A stretch of DNA of 64,000 nucleotides, from contig CANXME010000222.1 of NCBI GenBank assembly GCA_948144175.1, positions 1,320,001 through 1,384,000 on the forward strand, written 5' to 3'. This stretch comes from Closterium sp. NIES-65 (taxonomy: Eukaryota > Streptophyta > Zygnematophyceae > Desmidiales > Closteriaceae). Below the pieces are notes generated by a model, which did no database searches, was not told the origin of the DNA, and saw only the letters and a program-made list of their open reading frames with translations. The position numbers and the translations under genes are program-made. Position 1 is the stretch's first letter. Every line of letters starts with the position of its first letter. This document shows, piece by piece, positions 32,519-44,712 of this stretch.

Positions 32519-33691
32519 CTTCCACCAATAGACTTTGCTGCATTGGAAGTCAACCTGCCAGTCTGGTAGAAAAAATTACATCTGATATAGTCATTTTTGC
32601 CATTGATTTTCCTATCATTGTTCCCAACTTTTGACAACTCTTGTAGTTGTGCCCTGTAAACGCACATATGCGAGAGAACATAACTAAATGTTTCAATCTT
32701 TTGTACCACCCGAGCCCTCACCCATAGTCCAGCTCCTGGTGCAGATCGGCTCTCCGCATGGTGCGTTAAGCGTACAGTAGTAGCTGAGTTACCGCTAACC
32801 TAAGTTGTTGTTAGGTAGGAGGCCTATGGCATACCTTGGAGGCATGGCTAGCTGATGCTAGAAGATGCCACACATCTTGCGAGTTCGAAACGATCGCCTT
32901 GGAGGTGCTCCTTCTTGGCACTCATCTGCAGAGGGCGCGCGATCATCCGACTCCACGTGCTGAAGCTGAGGAGAGAACTGCGGAACAGGTGGGAAGCCTG
33001 GGGGTGAGGCAGGGGAGAGGTCGCTGACTGGAGGAACCTATGCGCCCCCATATCTGATGCCACCAACTCTAGCAGACTAAGGACCTGCACCCTCGGCAGC
33101 TGCACTTTCAACACCCCAACACAAGAACACGAACTTGACGCTACGAGGGAGACGACTGCGGAGTGCTGTGCGAAACATCCGACAACATAAGATGCGAGGG
33201 GTGAAACGGCGGAGGGGAGGGGTGGGGGGAGGCTACTGTCTGACTAGGGGGGGCTCATGGGTGAGGAACAGCAGGAGGAGAAAATCATCTAAACCTCGGT
33301 GGGGGCGACTCTTGTAATATCATATCGACTCGTTATAAGTGACGTCCGGAGAAATTAAGAACTGGCCAGTGACAAGGCTGTAGAATGCCCAGCCGGAAAA
33401 GTCTAGAAGGAAGCCAAGAAGGACGCAGACATAGGTGCGAGTGGACAAGATATTTGTGCCTGGGGCGCGAACGTCAGCCACAGAAACCCAGACGCGGTAG
33501 TCAGCTGATATACCTGAAACCATGTCCAAATAAAGACCGGCGTCATCTGTGGCCATGAGTGACTGGGCTATAAGTTCGGGTGGTACACGGCCTCCATGCC
33601 CACACCCCCTGCACCCCCAGAGCTGGTGCCACCAGCTTCAGCACATCCAGGACCTAGGGCCACAAGAACTGGGGGGCACCTGCATGTCATA
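32519..33691. other. Unassigned sequence between copia D and copia E
   Basis: I see no LTR, repeat or recognised protein here apart from one doubtful open frame (33320-33556, minus). It may be original host DNA into which the retroelements inserted. Confidence 0.4.
33320..33556 (-). CDS. Doubtful small hypothetical protein (78 aa)
   Basis: The ATG-initiated product starts MATDDAGLYLDMVSGISADY and has a hydrophobic stretch around TYVCVLLGFLLDFSGWAFYS that could span a membrane. It is not low-complexity and lies outside the recognised mobile elements, which is why it is listed. No family is recognised. It could be an exon of a decayed host gene or a chance frame. Confidence 0.2.
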   Translation of the reverse strand: MATDDAGLYLDMVSGISADYRVWVSVADVRAPGTNILSTRTYVCVLLGFLLDFSGWAFYSLVTGQFLISPDVTYNESI

Positions 33692-35731
33692 TGTATTGGG
33701 TGCAAATTCACTTTGCACGGCATCCTGCCGTCTTTTTGTACAAGTATGTGTGTGCGAATGCATTTGCGTGTGAATGGAATGTTCGTATGTTTGTTTGCTT
33801 TCACTATTTTCATTCGAAGTATTTGCAGGTACTTGTGCAATGTGCGCTTCGGCAACAATATTGTACACGCTATGAACAGTGCAAGCACGAGCTTTCAAAG
33901 GAACCCAAGATGGAAGCTTTGCAGTTCCGTTGATTTAAATGCGCAGATTCAGTTATATCGAACAAGAAATTGTACTGTTTTGTTTGGTTAACTATAGTGT
34001 GCTAGGGCAGGCACCATAGGGGTACAATTAGGTGAAGGTTGGATGTTCTTTGTCTGTATCTGCATACTACAAGGTCAGGGGACACCAACAGAACCACATT
34101 TTGGTTGGATGGGAAAAAAAAAACAGGTTTTGTTGGCAACCGCAGAATTCACCAACCTGGAGCAGAACAAGTGGTTTGAGTAGCTCTCCCTGCTGCCGGA
34201 TTCGTAAGATAAATTCACAAGCGGATTTTGCCTGCCGCAGAACCATAGTTTGCGGACCCTAGAGTGGGTGCGAACAAATATTGTGGAGGAGGACTTGGGT
34301 CGCCGCCAGCTGAGGGGTCGAGATGACGGCAGCAGCGGCTACGGGATGCAAGGGATCCGACGTGCCAGAATATATGACTTTGGTGGTGCTGGACGCGGTG
34401 CAAAGATGGACGCCGATCCAACAACCAACAAGGAGATACGGGTCGGGGTTGTGGTGTGAAATCTGGACGTGGGGGCAAAAATGAAAATGACTTGCTATTA
34501 TTGTGAGAAAGAAGTAAATTCCTACTTTTTATGCATTAAGAAACCCGATTGATGGAACCCACTGAATCGTCACCAGGATGGGGGGGCTTGCAGGCAAACC
34601 AGAAAAGCGGCTCGAACATGGTCGTTAATTTATCCGACAACAACCCGAAGCGCAACGGTGGTGCTGAGAAGGTAGCGCGCCGGGGGGCAGTTCTTTCATA
34701 TTGGAGAGCAGAGGGAGCAAGGAAATGGCTCTGCCAAGGTTGGAGCGGACCGCACTCCATGGAGAGGAGCTGTGTTTAAGGGAGTGGATGGCAAGCCGGT
34801 GGTGCTGCACGACGTTCTCTTTGTCGTCGACCTCATGGTAGATCTGGTCTTCCTCTGTAAGATTGCCAAGGATGGGGTGAGCACTACCTCGTATGGAGCT
34901 CGCACGTACAAGGGGCAGCTGGGCAATTGGGTGCTTTGGGATCCAAACGAGAGTAAGGATATGTACAGATCCATTTGGCAAAAGCCAGCAATGGTATGGT
35001 ACAGCGGAGGGCAGGCTAGAGAGGTATCTGTATCCTAGGGGGGGTGCAACACCGTTGGAGGGGTTGGTGTGAAAGTGTTGGCCAGATATGGGGAGACGGA
35101 TTGGGCAACAGCACACAAACGCTTGAAACGCATTGCAATGCCTTTGCTGAAGCAGCTAGAGAAGGATGGAGCCGTTAGGGGCTTGAAGCTGAATGGACAG
35201 CGGTGCGATGAGAACAGTTAAATATGCTTTCTCTCAAGATTCACCCATTTTTCCTTCCGTTGCGTGGCTGGCAGGAGCAAAAATTTGTTGGAGCTGGTCC
35301 ACATAGGGATTTGGTGGGGCCGCTTCTGGTTTAACGGCACGAAGGGGAGTGGTACTTCTTGACCAGTGTGGATGATTAGAGCAGACTCATATGGGGGTAT
35401 CTGCGGAAGCAGAAAGACCAAACCACCTCCACGATACGAAACATTTGGCTGCCATTCATGGAGAAGATATGTGGTCAAGCAGATTTAAACAGTCTGGGGT
35501 GGTGAGATTCTTGGAGCTGAGATGATAGCCTGGCTTAAGAAGTAGTGCATCCAAATGGAGCTGACTACGCGTTACACCCTACATTCAATAGTATAGCAGA
35601 ACAAGTGAACCAGACAATTCTGGAGACAGCTAGGGCACTTCTTATAGAATCTGGGTTGGGGAATGCCATATGGCCCCTCACACTATCTGGCACGCTACTA
35701 TGGCTAGGAACATGATACTCACGAAAGTTGC
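33692..35731 (+). mobile_element. Ty1/copia element E, A-family (heavily broken)
   Basis: It starts with about 440 bp of A-type LTR (TGTATTGGGTGCAAATTCAC). Diverged gag follows (RTLEWVRTNIVEEDLGRRQL), then protease-flanking sequence (PVVLHDVLFVVDLMVDLVFL) and integrase up to the VARN-type segment near 35710. RT and the 3' LTR are missing. Many breaks. It is the most diverged A-family copy here and so probably the oldest. Confidence 0.85.
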
Positions 35732-35774
35732 GAATGCCCAACTCGACGACGATCTCCAAGGGGAGGGTCGACCC

Positions 35775-36431
35775 TGTCAACAAGAGTTGTCGTGAGGTCT
35801 TGTCCTCGTTTGGGTGGAGCTGACTTTGTGGTCCGCTGACTTCGTGGTCATGTGTACGGGGAGTGCAGCCGACCTGCAGCAGTGGGCAGGCTGGTCGTGA
35901 AGGGCTGGCGGACCTGCACGGGGGCCGCTGCAAGGGCGCCGACTTTGGGGTGGCGCCGACTTTGGGTGGTCAACCTGGCGAGGTCAACATCAGAGGCGTC
36001 GACTTGGTGACGGCGACCTTGGAAAGCCAACGTGGCGTGATCGGCTGACTGCGGTGCTGGTCGACCTGGAGGTGGTCGACCAGGAGTGTGGTCGACCTGG
36101 AGCTGGTTGACCAGGAGTGTGGTCGACGTGAAGCTGGTTGACCAGATGTGTAGTTGACCTGGAGCTGGTCGACCAGGTGCGTGGTCGTCGACATGCATGG
36201 TCGCGGGCATGAGGATGAGCTGGTCAACGATGTGGTGGCCCGGTCGACAAGGTTACCCGGGCGACGGGTTTTTGCGAAGGCATGTGACGGTCACCCAGGA
36301 TTTTGTGGTGAGGCCGACCTCGGTGTGGTATCCCGAGGTCGACATGGCTGATCAGGTGCAGCCGTCAGCATGATCTGGTGTGTTTGTTGTATAGGTGACA
36401 AGATATGGCACGCCAATCAATGCCGTGTGCG
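35775..36431 (+). repeat. F-type LTR, copy 1 (partial)
   Basis: It begins TGTCAACAAGAGTTGTCG and is alignable with 36464 onwards and 43694 onwards. It is packed with GTCGAC/GTTGAC words. It ends before a short purine-rich stretch (36432-36463) that resembles the polypurine region preceding the LTR at 43694. Confidence 0.7.
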
Positions 36432-36463
36432 GTGGAGGCCCAAGCGTAAACACGGTAAGAGAG

Positions 36464-37500
36464 TGTCAACGGGAGTTGTTTGTTGACCCTGTCTTTGCTT
36501 GGGAGGAGCCAACTTCGTGGTCGTGTGTGCGGGAGGTACAGCCGACTTGTAGCAGTTGGTGACGCCAACTTGGGCAAGCTGGTCGATGGGTTTGGTCGAC
36601 CTATACGGGGCCATTGCGAAGCTGCCGACTTTGGGACGGCGTCGGGCGACTTTAACCCGGTGGTCGACGAGAGAGACGTCGACCTGGGAGGGGTGCCAAC
36701 TTGGAGAGCGCCAACTTTGAAAGGTCGACCTAAGAGGTCGTCGACTTGGTGACGCCGATCTTGGGAAGCTGGCTGGGTGTAATTGGCAAACAGCCGGTCT
36801 AGTCGGCCAGAAGTGGTCGACCTGGGGAGTAGCTAACTTAGTAAAGTCGTCTAGAGATCGTCGACCTGGGCAGTTGACAAGCACGTACAGCAGCTGTCGA
36901 TACCGGCTACGAAAGTCGATTCGGACTTGGTGGTTGCCCGGTCGACCAAGTTACCTAGCGACTAGGCTCTCGGGAGGTGCGCGACAATCACCTACGAAGT
37001 TCTGGCAAATCCAAGATCAGAGGTGGTATTCCAGGGTCAACGTGGCTGATTAGACGCAGTCAACGGCACGTGGTCGACTTGGCATCTGCGTTGTGCACGT
37101 GACGATGCAGAGCACGCCAATCAACCGCGAGCACCTGCGAAGTGGATGTGCTGCTGTTATGCAGATGCAATAGTGTGCAGCCGCCTTGTTGCAGCGTTGG
37201 CACGCCGTTGGTTGCAACGTTGGCAAGCTGTCTTTCTGCTGCGCTGGAAGGCGGTCGACAATGTTGTGCTAGAGGTCGACTTGCTTGCATGCTAGGCAGA
37301 CTTGCTTCTGATGTAGTCAGTTTTGCCAACTTTGTTGCTATCATTCTGAACCATTGTTCACACCTTCTGCTAGTGAAACTCTTGCCAATTCTCCTCGTGA
37401 ATGTGTGTGTTGAAATAACACGAGAAAATGCTAAGGAACGCTACGGCCACTCTTACAACCGTTCCTTCCCTGTGGTCTAGCTTCTGTTATAGCAGCACAA
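36464..37500 (+). repeat. F-type LTR, copy 2
   Basis: It starts TGTCAACGGGAGTTGTTTG and follows the LTR at 43694-44712 nearly throughout (GTGCGGGAGGT, GCCGACTTGTAGCAG, CGAGCACCTGCGAAGT). Its right end (GTGGTCTAGCTTCTG, about 37465) also matches the continuation found at 58332, and it stops where copia I begins. Confidence 0.8.
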
Positions 37501-39643
37501 CGCCTACCCGACGCCTCCCCCTGCTCTCCAATATGGATGAATTGGCCCGCGGTTCGCTCCTTCTCCGCACCGCCGCTGCTCTTCGGGTTGTTGAACGAAT
37601 CGGGGACCATGTTTGCTCCGTTTTTCTTGTTCCTCCGTGCGCCGCCATCTTGGTCTCGATTCTGGGGGGTCTATCAATCGGGTTTCTTCTTGCACAAAAA
37701 CCAGGGGTGCCCCTCCTTCTCACAATACCAGCAACTCCCTTTCATTTTGCTACCAGCACCCGACTTGTCCCCACGTCCAGATCTCGCGCCAGGACCCCAA
37801 CCGGTACCTTGTTGTTGGTCGTTGGAGTCGTCCTCCTTCTTTGCACTGCGTCCAGCACCACCGAAGCCACGTCCTCTGCCACGTCAGCTCCCCGCCATCC
37901 CATAGCCGCTGCTGCCGTCATCTCCACGATTCATTCGGCGGCGATGGAAGTCCTCTAGAATCTTCGTCCGCACACACTCGAGCGTCCACAAGCTCTAGTT
38001 TTGCGGCAGGCTCAATCCGCTCGTGAATTGAAGCCACGATTCTAGCAGCAGCAAAAGCATCTTCAAGCACTTGGTCTCTTCCGGATAGATGATTCCCTCG
38101 ATCGCCAATTTCGCATAGAGGTCGCGCATCTTGTCCAGAACAGGTTGCACCGGCTCTCCCTTGCGCAAGCGCAACTCGGACAACGTTGCGACAATGGAGG
38201 TTGGGGCGTGCAGCTCCTTCAACACGGTCAACGCCATCGGACCGCACATGTCCTCAGAGAGCAGGTGCATGATGTAGTGTCGCTGATTCAGCTCCAAACT
38301 ATGCGAGATGAAGTAGTAGCCAGCCGAGGAGCGCTCGTCCCATTCTTCCTGCAGCGCGGGGTCATTGGATCTAGGCTCCTCCCCAATCATTAGTTTTAGC
38401 AATCCAATCTGATGGAAATAGAGTTCCATTTTCCAGGCCCAATCATCATAGCCTTCACCATTGAACTTTCCGACAGTAAAGTTATTCAGCATCTCCTTGA
38501 TCAGCGAGCCCTAGTTTGTTCGCGCTTCCCTTGGCGCCAACACACCAGAATCTTGGCTGCCTGGGCTGAAGATTCACAAGCTCCTGCCGAGGTATTTCCC
38601 GCCATAGCTACCTATAACGAGGATCCCTATAACGCAGCTCTGATACCAGCTTGTTAGTGTAAGGGCCTAATTAATTCAAGGTAATAAGACTTAAAACCTC
38701 TCCTCGAGGTCAGCTGCAAGGGTTCAAGGGTTCCCGATACAAGACCAGCCGCTATCCTCGGGTCCAGCTTTGTAGAGAGAGGGATCGAGAAAGACTTAGC
38801 CAAAATAGCAAAAGCACCTTGAACGTCGCGCATCGTATCGTGCAGACCGTCGATCGGATTAAACTGACAAAGTTGCTGTATCGAAACTCGCTCCAAGAGC
38901 TTTAAAATGAGCCAAGTTGCATCGCGAAAAGTTCTGCCATTACAGAGTTATAGATCAGACAGCGTTAGGCCTAGCGTAGTAGAGCTATCGTACTAGCGTA
39001 GACTCGGTAGCATTCCAGCAAGGAAGGTATTCGCTTGAAACAATTTTGACTATATCCAGGTAAAAGCAGAGAAGGAATAAATAGTTCTAGCTAGCAAGGA
39101 CCTTGGGAATCAACCTGGGAATAACGAGGGATGATCCCAAATAAATCCAAGCATCAGAACCAACCTGGCTGGACAAACTAGTAGGTAGTTGGTCAGTAAA
39201 CAACCTCTGGTTCCGTTTTTCCAACAACAACTTGAGATCCTAAAAACAGAACCTGTTTTGTCCTTGCCCAACCAGCCGAACTCTGGTTGTGCTTGTTTCC
39301 CCTGGCCCTATACCATGCAGATACAAACAAACGATATCTAACCTTCATCTAAGTTGTCGTCCGATAGTGCCTGCCCTGCTACTCTATAGTCAACCAAACA
39401 AACCAATTTAATTTCGAGTCGCATATTGGGCTCCTTTGCGAGCTCTTCCTTTCTGTTTACACTGTTTATAGCGCGTATAATGTTGTGCCGAAACGCACGT
39501 TCCGCGAGTACCTGCAAATGCTTCAAGCAAAAATTGCAAGAGCAAACAAAGACACGAAAACATCATTCACACGTTGCACTCGCACACATATACTCGTACA
39601 AACAGACGGCAGGATGTCGTGCCATGTAAATTTGCACCCAACA
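37501..39643 (-). mobile_element. Ty1/copia element I, A-family (5' part)
   Basis: The minus strand has the 5' LTR (39643-38652), a primer site (38637-38648) and gag from about 38603 (FTVGKFNGEGYDDWAWKMEL) to just past the zinc knuckle near 37500. It lies between two F-type LTR stretches (36464-37500 and 39644-39906), so it inserted into F-type sequence. Broken. Confidence 0.88.
38652..39643 (-). repeat. 5' LTR of copia I (992 bp)
   Basis: On the plus strand it begins TGTTAGTGTAAGGGCC and ends TTTGCACCCAACA. It is an A-type LTR, somewhat shorter and more diverged than those of G and H. Confidence 0.9.
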
Positions 39644-39906
39644 GTGTGGTCAACTTGGCGTAGTCGACCGGTGGTTGTCGTCGACATAGGTGGTCGACCT
39701 GGTTGCCCGGTCGACAAAGTTATACGGGCGAACCGTTTCTGCGGAGGCACGCGACAGTCGCCTAGGTGTTCGTGGCGAGGCCGACCTTGGTGTGGTATCC
39801 TAAGGTCGACCTTGCTGATCAGGTGTAGTCGTCAACACGAGGACAATCTGGTGTGTGCGCCGTGCATGTGCCAATATACGGCACACCAATCATTTGCGAG
39901 CACTGG
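39644..39906 (+). repeat. F-type LTR fragment
   Basis: The stretch with GGTTGCCCGGTCGACAAAGT, GGTGTGGTATCC and GCTGATCAGGTG matches 36180-36430. It is probably the piece of an F-type LTR displaced by copia I. Confidence 0.7.
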
Positions 39907-41297
39907 CGAAGCGGAAAGGAGAAGCAGTTTATGCTGAAGGAGAAGCAGGACTTCAACTGCCGTATCTTGTTGGCAGATGCAGCCGTTAGTAGGAAATTCA
40001 TCATTCTGATGAATATATCTACAACATTTCATAATGGGATTTTAGAGGAAGATGTGTACATGACGGAGCTGCCTGGGTATGAGGATGGTATGGGCAGGGT
40101 GTTTAAGCTGAAAATGTTCATCTACAACTTGAAGTAGGCGCCACACTACTGGTACCGGAATTTAGCAGCTTTTTTAGGGGAGGTGGGATTCAGAACCAGC
40201 AGTTGTGATAAGAGCCTCTTTCTTAAGGGGGAGGGGGGAGAAGCTGGTGCTGTTTCTGGTCTACGTGGACGACATTCTTCTCTTTAGCAGCAGCACGAAG
40301 GCTATCTAGAATGTGCAGCAGCAGCTGATTGAGAACTTCAAGCGCAAGGAGCTTGGGGCGGTAAAGTACTATATCGGGATGCACGTGGAGAGGGATCTGG
40401 ATCACAGGTGGTTGAAGCTGCACCAGAAGAAGTTCATCAAGGAGCTGGGGGAGAAGTATGGGATTGAGAATGAGCGCAAAGTTGCAACTCCCCTGCCAGC
40501 AGAATTCAAGCTTGTGAAAGCTGCAGAGGATGAAGGGGTTGAAGCCAAGGAGCAGCAGCAATTCCAGTCCTTGGTTGGCAGCCTCTTGTATGCAGCGGTT
40601 CACACGAGGCCCGACATCTCTTTCTCGGTTGGGCAGCTGGCAAAAGTGGTGCAGAATCCACCAAAGGAGCAGGTGGATGCAGCTGAGCGTGTAGTGAAGT
40701 ACCTGAACGCTCACCCAAGCATTGGAGTTCAATACTCCGCATCTGCACATGTGAAGCAGAAAGGGGTTGAGGTGCTGAAAGAGAAGGGGGAGCGGCTTGG
40801 AGAAGGCAAATTGTTTCTTACTTGATTTACCGATGCTACGTGGGCCACTAAGAAGGAGGATTCCTCATATGTGGGAGGATACATCTGCGTATTTGGGGGA
40901 GGACCTGTTAGTTGGAGGTCCAAGAAGCAGACGGAGACAGCACTCTCTTCCGTGGAATCAGAGTACATGGCAATGTTCCACGGGGTGAAGGAGGTGATTT
41001 GGCTGAGGAGGTTGTTAGAGGAGATTGGTCAGGAGCAAAAGGTTGCTACGCCGCTGTTTTGTGATAGCAAGGGGGCTCTTGGGATGGCCAGGAACGCTGT
41101 GCTTCATGGGCTGAACAAGCACATGCGTATCAAGTGGCACTGGCTGCGTAAGGAAGTGAAAAGGGGGACGGTGAATCCGATCTACATCAAGGACATTGTT
41201 AGCTAGAACTATATATTCCTTCTCTGTTTGTACGTGGATATAGTCAATTCGATTCAAGTTTGATAAAGTTTGAGTTTATTAGGCCCTTGCACCAACA
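39907..41297 (+). mobile_element. Ty1/copia element J, A-family (RT-RNase H part)
   Basis: The plus-strand RT and RNase H of the A family show LVYVDDILLFSSS-like sequence near 40258, KYYIGMHVERDLDHRWLKLH, and SSVESEYMAMFHGVKEVIWL near 40945. A short piece of LTR end (about 41195-41297, ending GCCCTTGCACCAACA) follows. Gag, integrase and most of the LTR are absent. Broken, but its coding sequence is close to that of B. Confidence 0.88.
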
Positions 41298-41517
41298 GGA
41301 TGGATTTGGCCTAAGAGTGTCCCAGCAGAGGTGGACTGTGAAGGAGGTTCGAGAGTCGGGGTTATTGGTGCTGGAGGAGGAGGAAGGAAAGCGAGTCATG
41401 GACCATGTAACTAACGTGGCGGCGGCCGGCAAGGTTTAGAACGCGCAGGCCTATTCAGGTCCCATGACCAGGGCGAGGACGGTAGGAGCAGGTCATGGCA
41501 AGGTGCAGGAGTGAGTG
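41298..41517. other. Unassigned stretch
   Basis: A short plus-strand reading VSQQRWTVKEVRESGLLVLE is coding-like but not recognised with confidence. It may be a scrap of a retroelement C-terminus. Nothing else is seen. Confidence 0.3.
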
Positions 41518-42412
41518 CATCAGGAAGACCAGCAACAAGGAAGGAGAATATAGAGCAGAGACAAGTGAAGGAATGGAGAGATAAGGGGAGGAGTGAGCGA
41601 AGGAGGAAGTAGCACCAAGAGAGAAAGAGGCACTAGTAAGAGAGAGAGCTACAAATGGAGGAGGGGAGTGGTAAGGTTTCACTAGTGATCCGTCGGGACC
41701 ATCTTACGTTTCACCTCTCTGACAAAGCCTCGTACTCGTTCTTGAGAAGAAAGTGTACTCCTTGCGGGTCGGGTGAAGGTATGGGAAGTATGCAGGGCGG
41801 TACTTACGTAAGAGGGACGTGGCCTCGAGTGGGAATTACAGCCAAGGCAGCTGCAGCAGAGGTAGGAAGGTTATTACAGGCACTTGGATGGGTGTTCGTT
41901 TGCATGAGTGTTTGCTTGCTCCCAGGAGCCAGCTGGATCTGGACAGTGATAGCCGGAGGCAGGGTAGTTAGAGGCGGGAAACTGTGGCAGCAGGCAGTAT
42001 GGATGGCAGTGTTCTTGAAAGTAGCAATTGCTGCTAGAGAGGGACAAGACTCATGGTGGTGACAAATCTGGTAGAATAGGAGGGTTCATGTGGAGCTAGC
42101 CTCAATGCTTGTATGTTTTCTTTACAACACGATATTCTTGCACCCGATGAAACAAGTAGTGACTAGAAGGACATAGCACAAGCCGCGATGTAACTAGAGA
42201 GACTAGAAGACAGAGTAAAGTGAGGGAGCCCGAATTCATCACGTCTGAATGCATCAGGAAGACCAGCAACAAGGAAGGGGAATCTAGAGTAGAGACAAGT
42301 GAAGGGATGGAGACATGAAGGGAGGAGTGACCCAAGGAGGAGGTAGCACCGAGAGAGAAAGAGGCACTACTAAAAGATAGAGCTACAGATGGAGGAGGGG
42401 AGTGGTAAGGTT
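41518..42412 (-). repeat. LINE 5'-end modules, partly duplicated
   Basis: A purine-rich module of about 160 bp (GGAAGACCAGCAACAAGGAA to GGGAGTGGTAAGGTT) occurs at 41518-41678 and again at 42251-42412. Between them, 41685-42250 matches 62178-62771, which at 62178 runs straight into the LINE open frame. On the minus strand the order is therefore a LINE 5' end (42412 to 41685) followed by a second copy of only the first module. There is no LINE protein coding here. Confidence 0.75.
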
Positions 42413-44712
42413 CCGACACTGCCGACTACAGGGGAGAAGCAGGTGGAGGAGATGCAGCCAACTTTGGTGAGTTTGGCAAAGGAGACGTTGGCACAGAAGT
42501 CGCCGGCAGGGGAGCTGCCAGTAGAGGAGAAGTTGGCGGGGCAGCCAACGACAGGGGAGATGTCGACCACGACGCTGATGGTGGTGCAGCAAGATAGTGA
42601 GGACACCGAAGCCGACGACGACGAAGGAGAGCTGTCGGCGGGGGAGGAGTCCACCGATAGCAATATGGTAGAGGTGCAGGTCGACCAAGAAGTCCAAGTC
42701 GACCAGCCTGGACCGCGGCGTTCAAGACGATTTTGGAGGCCGCCGGACCGGCTCGTCTGGATATTGTACATGTACCAGCCGGACTACTACAATAACGGGA
42801 CCAGCCGGGTGTGTAAGCTGCTGAAGAGCCTCCATGGGCTAAAGCAATCACCGATGTTGTGGTACAGGGCTCTTGTTGGCGTTCTGCTGGTCGCCGGGTC
42901 GATGAAGTGCTCTACTTCAAGGTCGGCGACGACGGAGTAACATGCGGGGTGCTGGTGTACGTCGAAGATTTGCTCACTGCCAGCAGCAGTTCTGCGATGC
43001 TGACGAAGCTGAAGGAGCTGCTGGAGGCCACCTTTGAGCTGCGCAAGATCTCGTCGGTCATAATTTACCTCGAACTAGAGATCGTGCGCGAAAGGCCGGA
43101 GAGGAAGCTTCGGTTGCATCAGCAGAGCTACGCTAACAAGTTGCGCAGGCGTTTCATCGACGACGAGCAGGGTGGTTGGATCCCAAAGACGCCGGTCTCT
43201 ATCGACGCCTACACCGAGCAGATGTTCAACGCCGGCAAGGAGGGACGCCGAGTTAGTTTCCTCATTGCAGAGTTCCAGCTGGTGGATGCTAGGATGCCGA
43301 CCGTCGTTCTAGTGGACAACAAGTCGGCCATCACGGTCGCCGAGGGCTTGGGGCTGCAGGACAACCTCAAACACATGGAGTAGCAATATGCCTGGGTGCA
43401 GCATATGGTGAAGCTCGGGAAGTTCACGACGAAATACATAGTGACCAACGAGTAGCTGGCCGACTTCTGACGAAGGCACTGCACTTTCCGGCCTTCAACC
43501 ATTGCTCCGTCGCAATCGGCCAAGTTTGCCTGGCCGACACTGGCGACCGTGACGACGACGTGCAGCAGTAGGTGCCGTGCCTTTCTGCACGGCTGATGCA
43601 GTGATGGCGTATTGTGTGTTGCGTGCACGCCGATGAGCTATTCTCTGAGTAGTCCTGTGTGGTGGAGGCCCAAGCAAAAATATGGCAAGGGAGTGTCAAC
43701 GGGTGTTGTGTGTTGACTCCATCCTCGTTTGGGCGGAGCCAATTTCGTGATCGGGTGTGCGGGAGGTGCAGCCGACTTGTAGCAGTGGGTGACGCCGACT
43801 TGGGCGAGCTGGTCGACAGGTTTGGTCGACCTAAACGGGGCCACTGCGAAGCTGCAGACTTTGGGATGCCGGCGGCCGACTTTAACCCAGTGGTCGACGA
43901 GGGAGACGTCGACCTTGGGAGGGCGCCAACTTGGAGAGCTCCGACGTTGGGAGGTCAACATAGGAGGGCGTCGACTTGGTGACACCGACCTGGGGAAGCC
44001 AGCTGGGTGTAGTTGGTGAACAGCAGGTCTAGTTGGCCAGAAATGGTCAACCTAGGGAGAAGCCAACTTGGTGAAGCTGGCTATAGGTTGTCGACCTGGA
44101 TGGTTGACGGGCACGTATAGCAGCTTGTCGATACTGGCTATGAAAATCGATGCCGACTTGGTGGTTGCCAGTCGACCAAGTTTCCCAGCGACCAGACTCT
44201 ACGGAGGTGCGCGAGAGTCATCCAGGGGGTTTTGGCGAAGCCAATTTCAAAGGTGGTATTCCAGGGTCAACGTGACTGATCGGGCGCAGTCAACAGCATG
44301 TGGCTGACTTGGCATCTGCATTGTGCACGTGATGATGCAGAGCACGTCAATCAACCGCGAGCACCTGCGAAGTAGGCGCTGCTGGTATGCGGGTGCAACG
44401 CTGTGCGGCCGCCTTGTTGCAGCACTGGCACGCCGTCAATTGCAACGTTGGCAAGTTGTCTTTCTGCAGCGCTGGGGCGGTGCCGACTTTGTTGCGCTGG
44501 AAGACGGTCGACAATGCTGCGCTGGAGGTCGACCTGCTTGCATGCTAGGCAGACTTCCTTCTGATGTAGTCAACTTTGCCAACTTTGTTGCCATCATTCT
44601 GAACCATTATTCTCAAGTTTTGCTAGCGAAACTCCTGCCAATTCTCTTCTTAAATGTGTGCGTCGAAAGAACACGAGCAAACGCTAAGGAACGCTACGGC
44701 CACTTTTACAAC
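42413..44712 (+). mobile_element. Ty1/copia element F (broken)
   Basis: This second copia family has an integrase-RT linker (PTTGEKQVEEMQPTLVSLAK, ending in the typical RRSRRFWRPPDRL), RT pieces (YMYQPDYYNNGTSRVCKLLK; VYVEDLLTASSSSAMLTKLK) and RNase H (VVLVDNKSAITVAEGLGLQD). A short purine tract and the LTR at 43694 follow. Gag and most of integrase are not here. Copia G is inserted in its LTR, which resumes at 58332. Broken. Confidence 0.85.
43694..44712 (+). repeat. 3' LTR of copia F, left part
   Basis: It begins TGTCAACGGGTGTTGTGTG after GGCAAGGGAG. It contains more than ten GTCGAC or GTCAAC words. It is interrupted at ACAAC (44708-44712), the target duplicated around copia G, and continues from 58332. 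Confidence 0.85.

Noticed and set aside
41298-41517. Possible gypsy integrase C-terminus (VSQQRWTVKEVRESG)
   Set aside because: It is a short single segment without neighbouring integrase motifs, too weak to assign.
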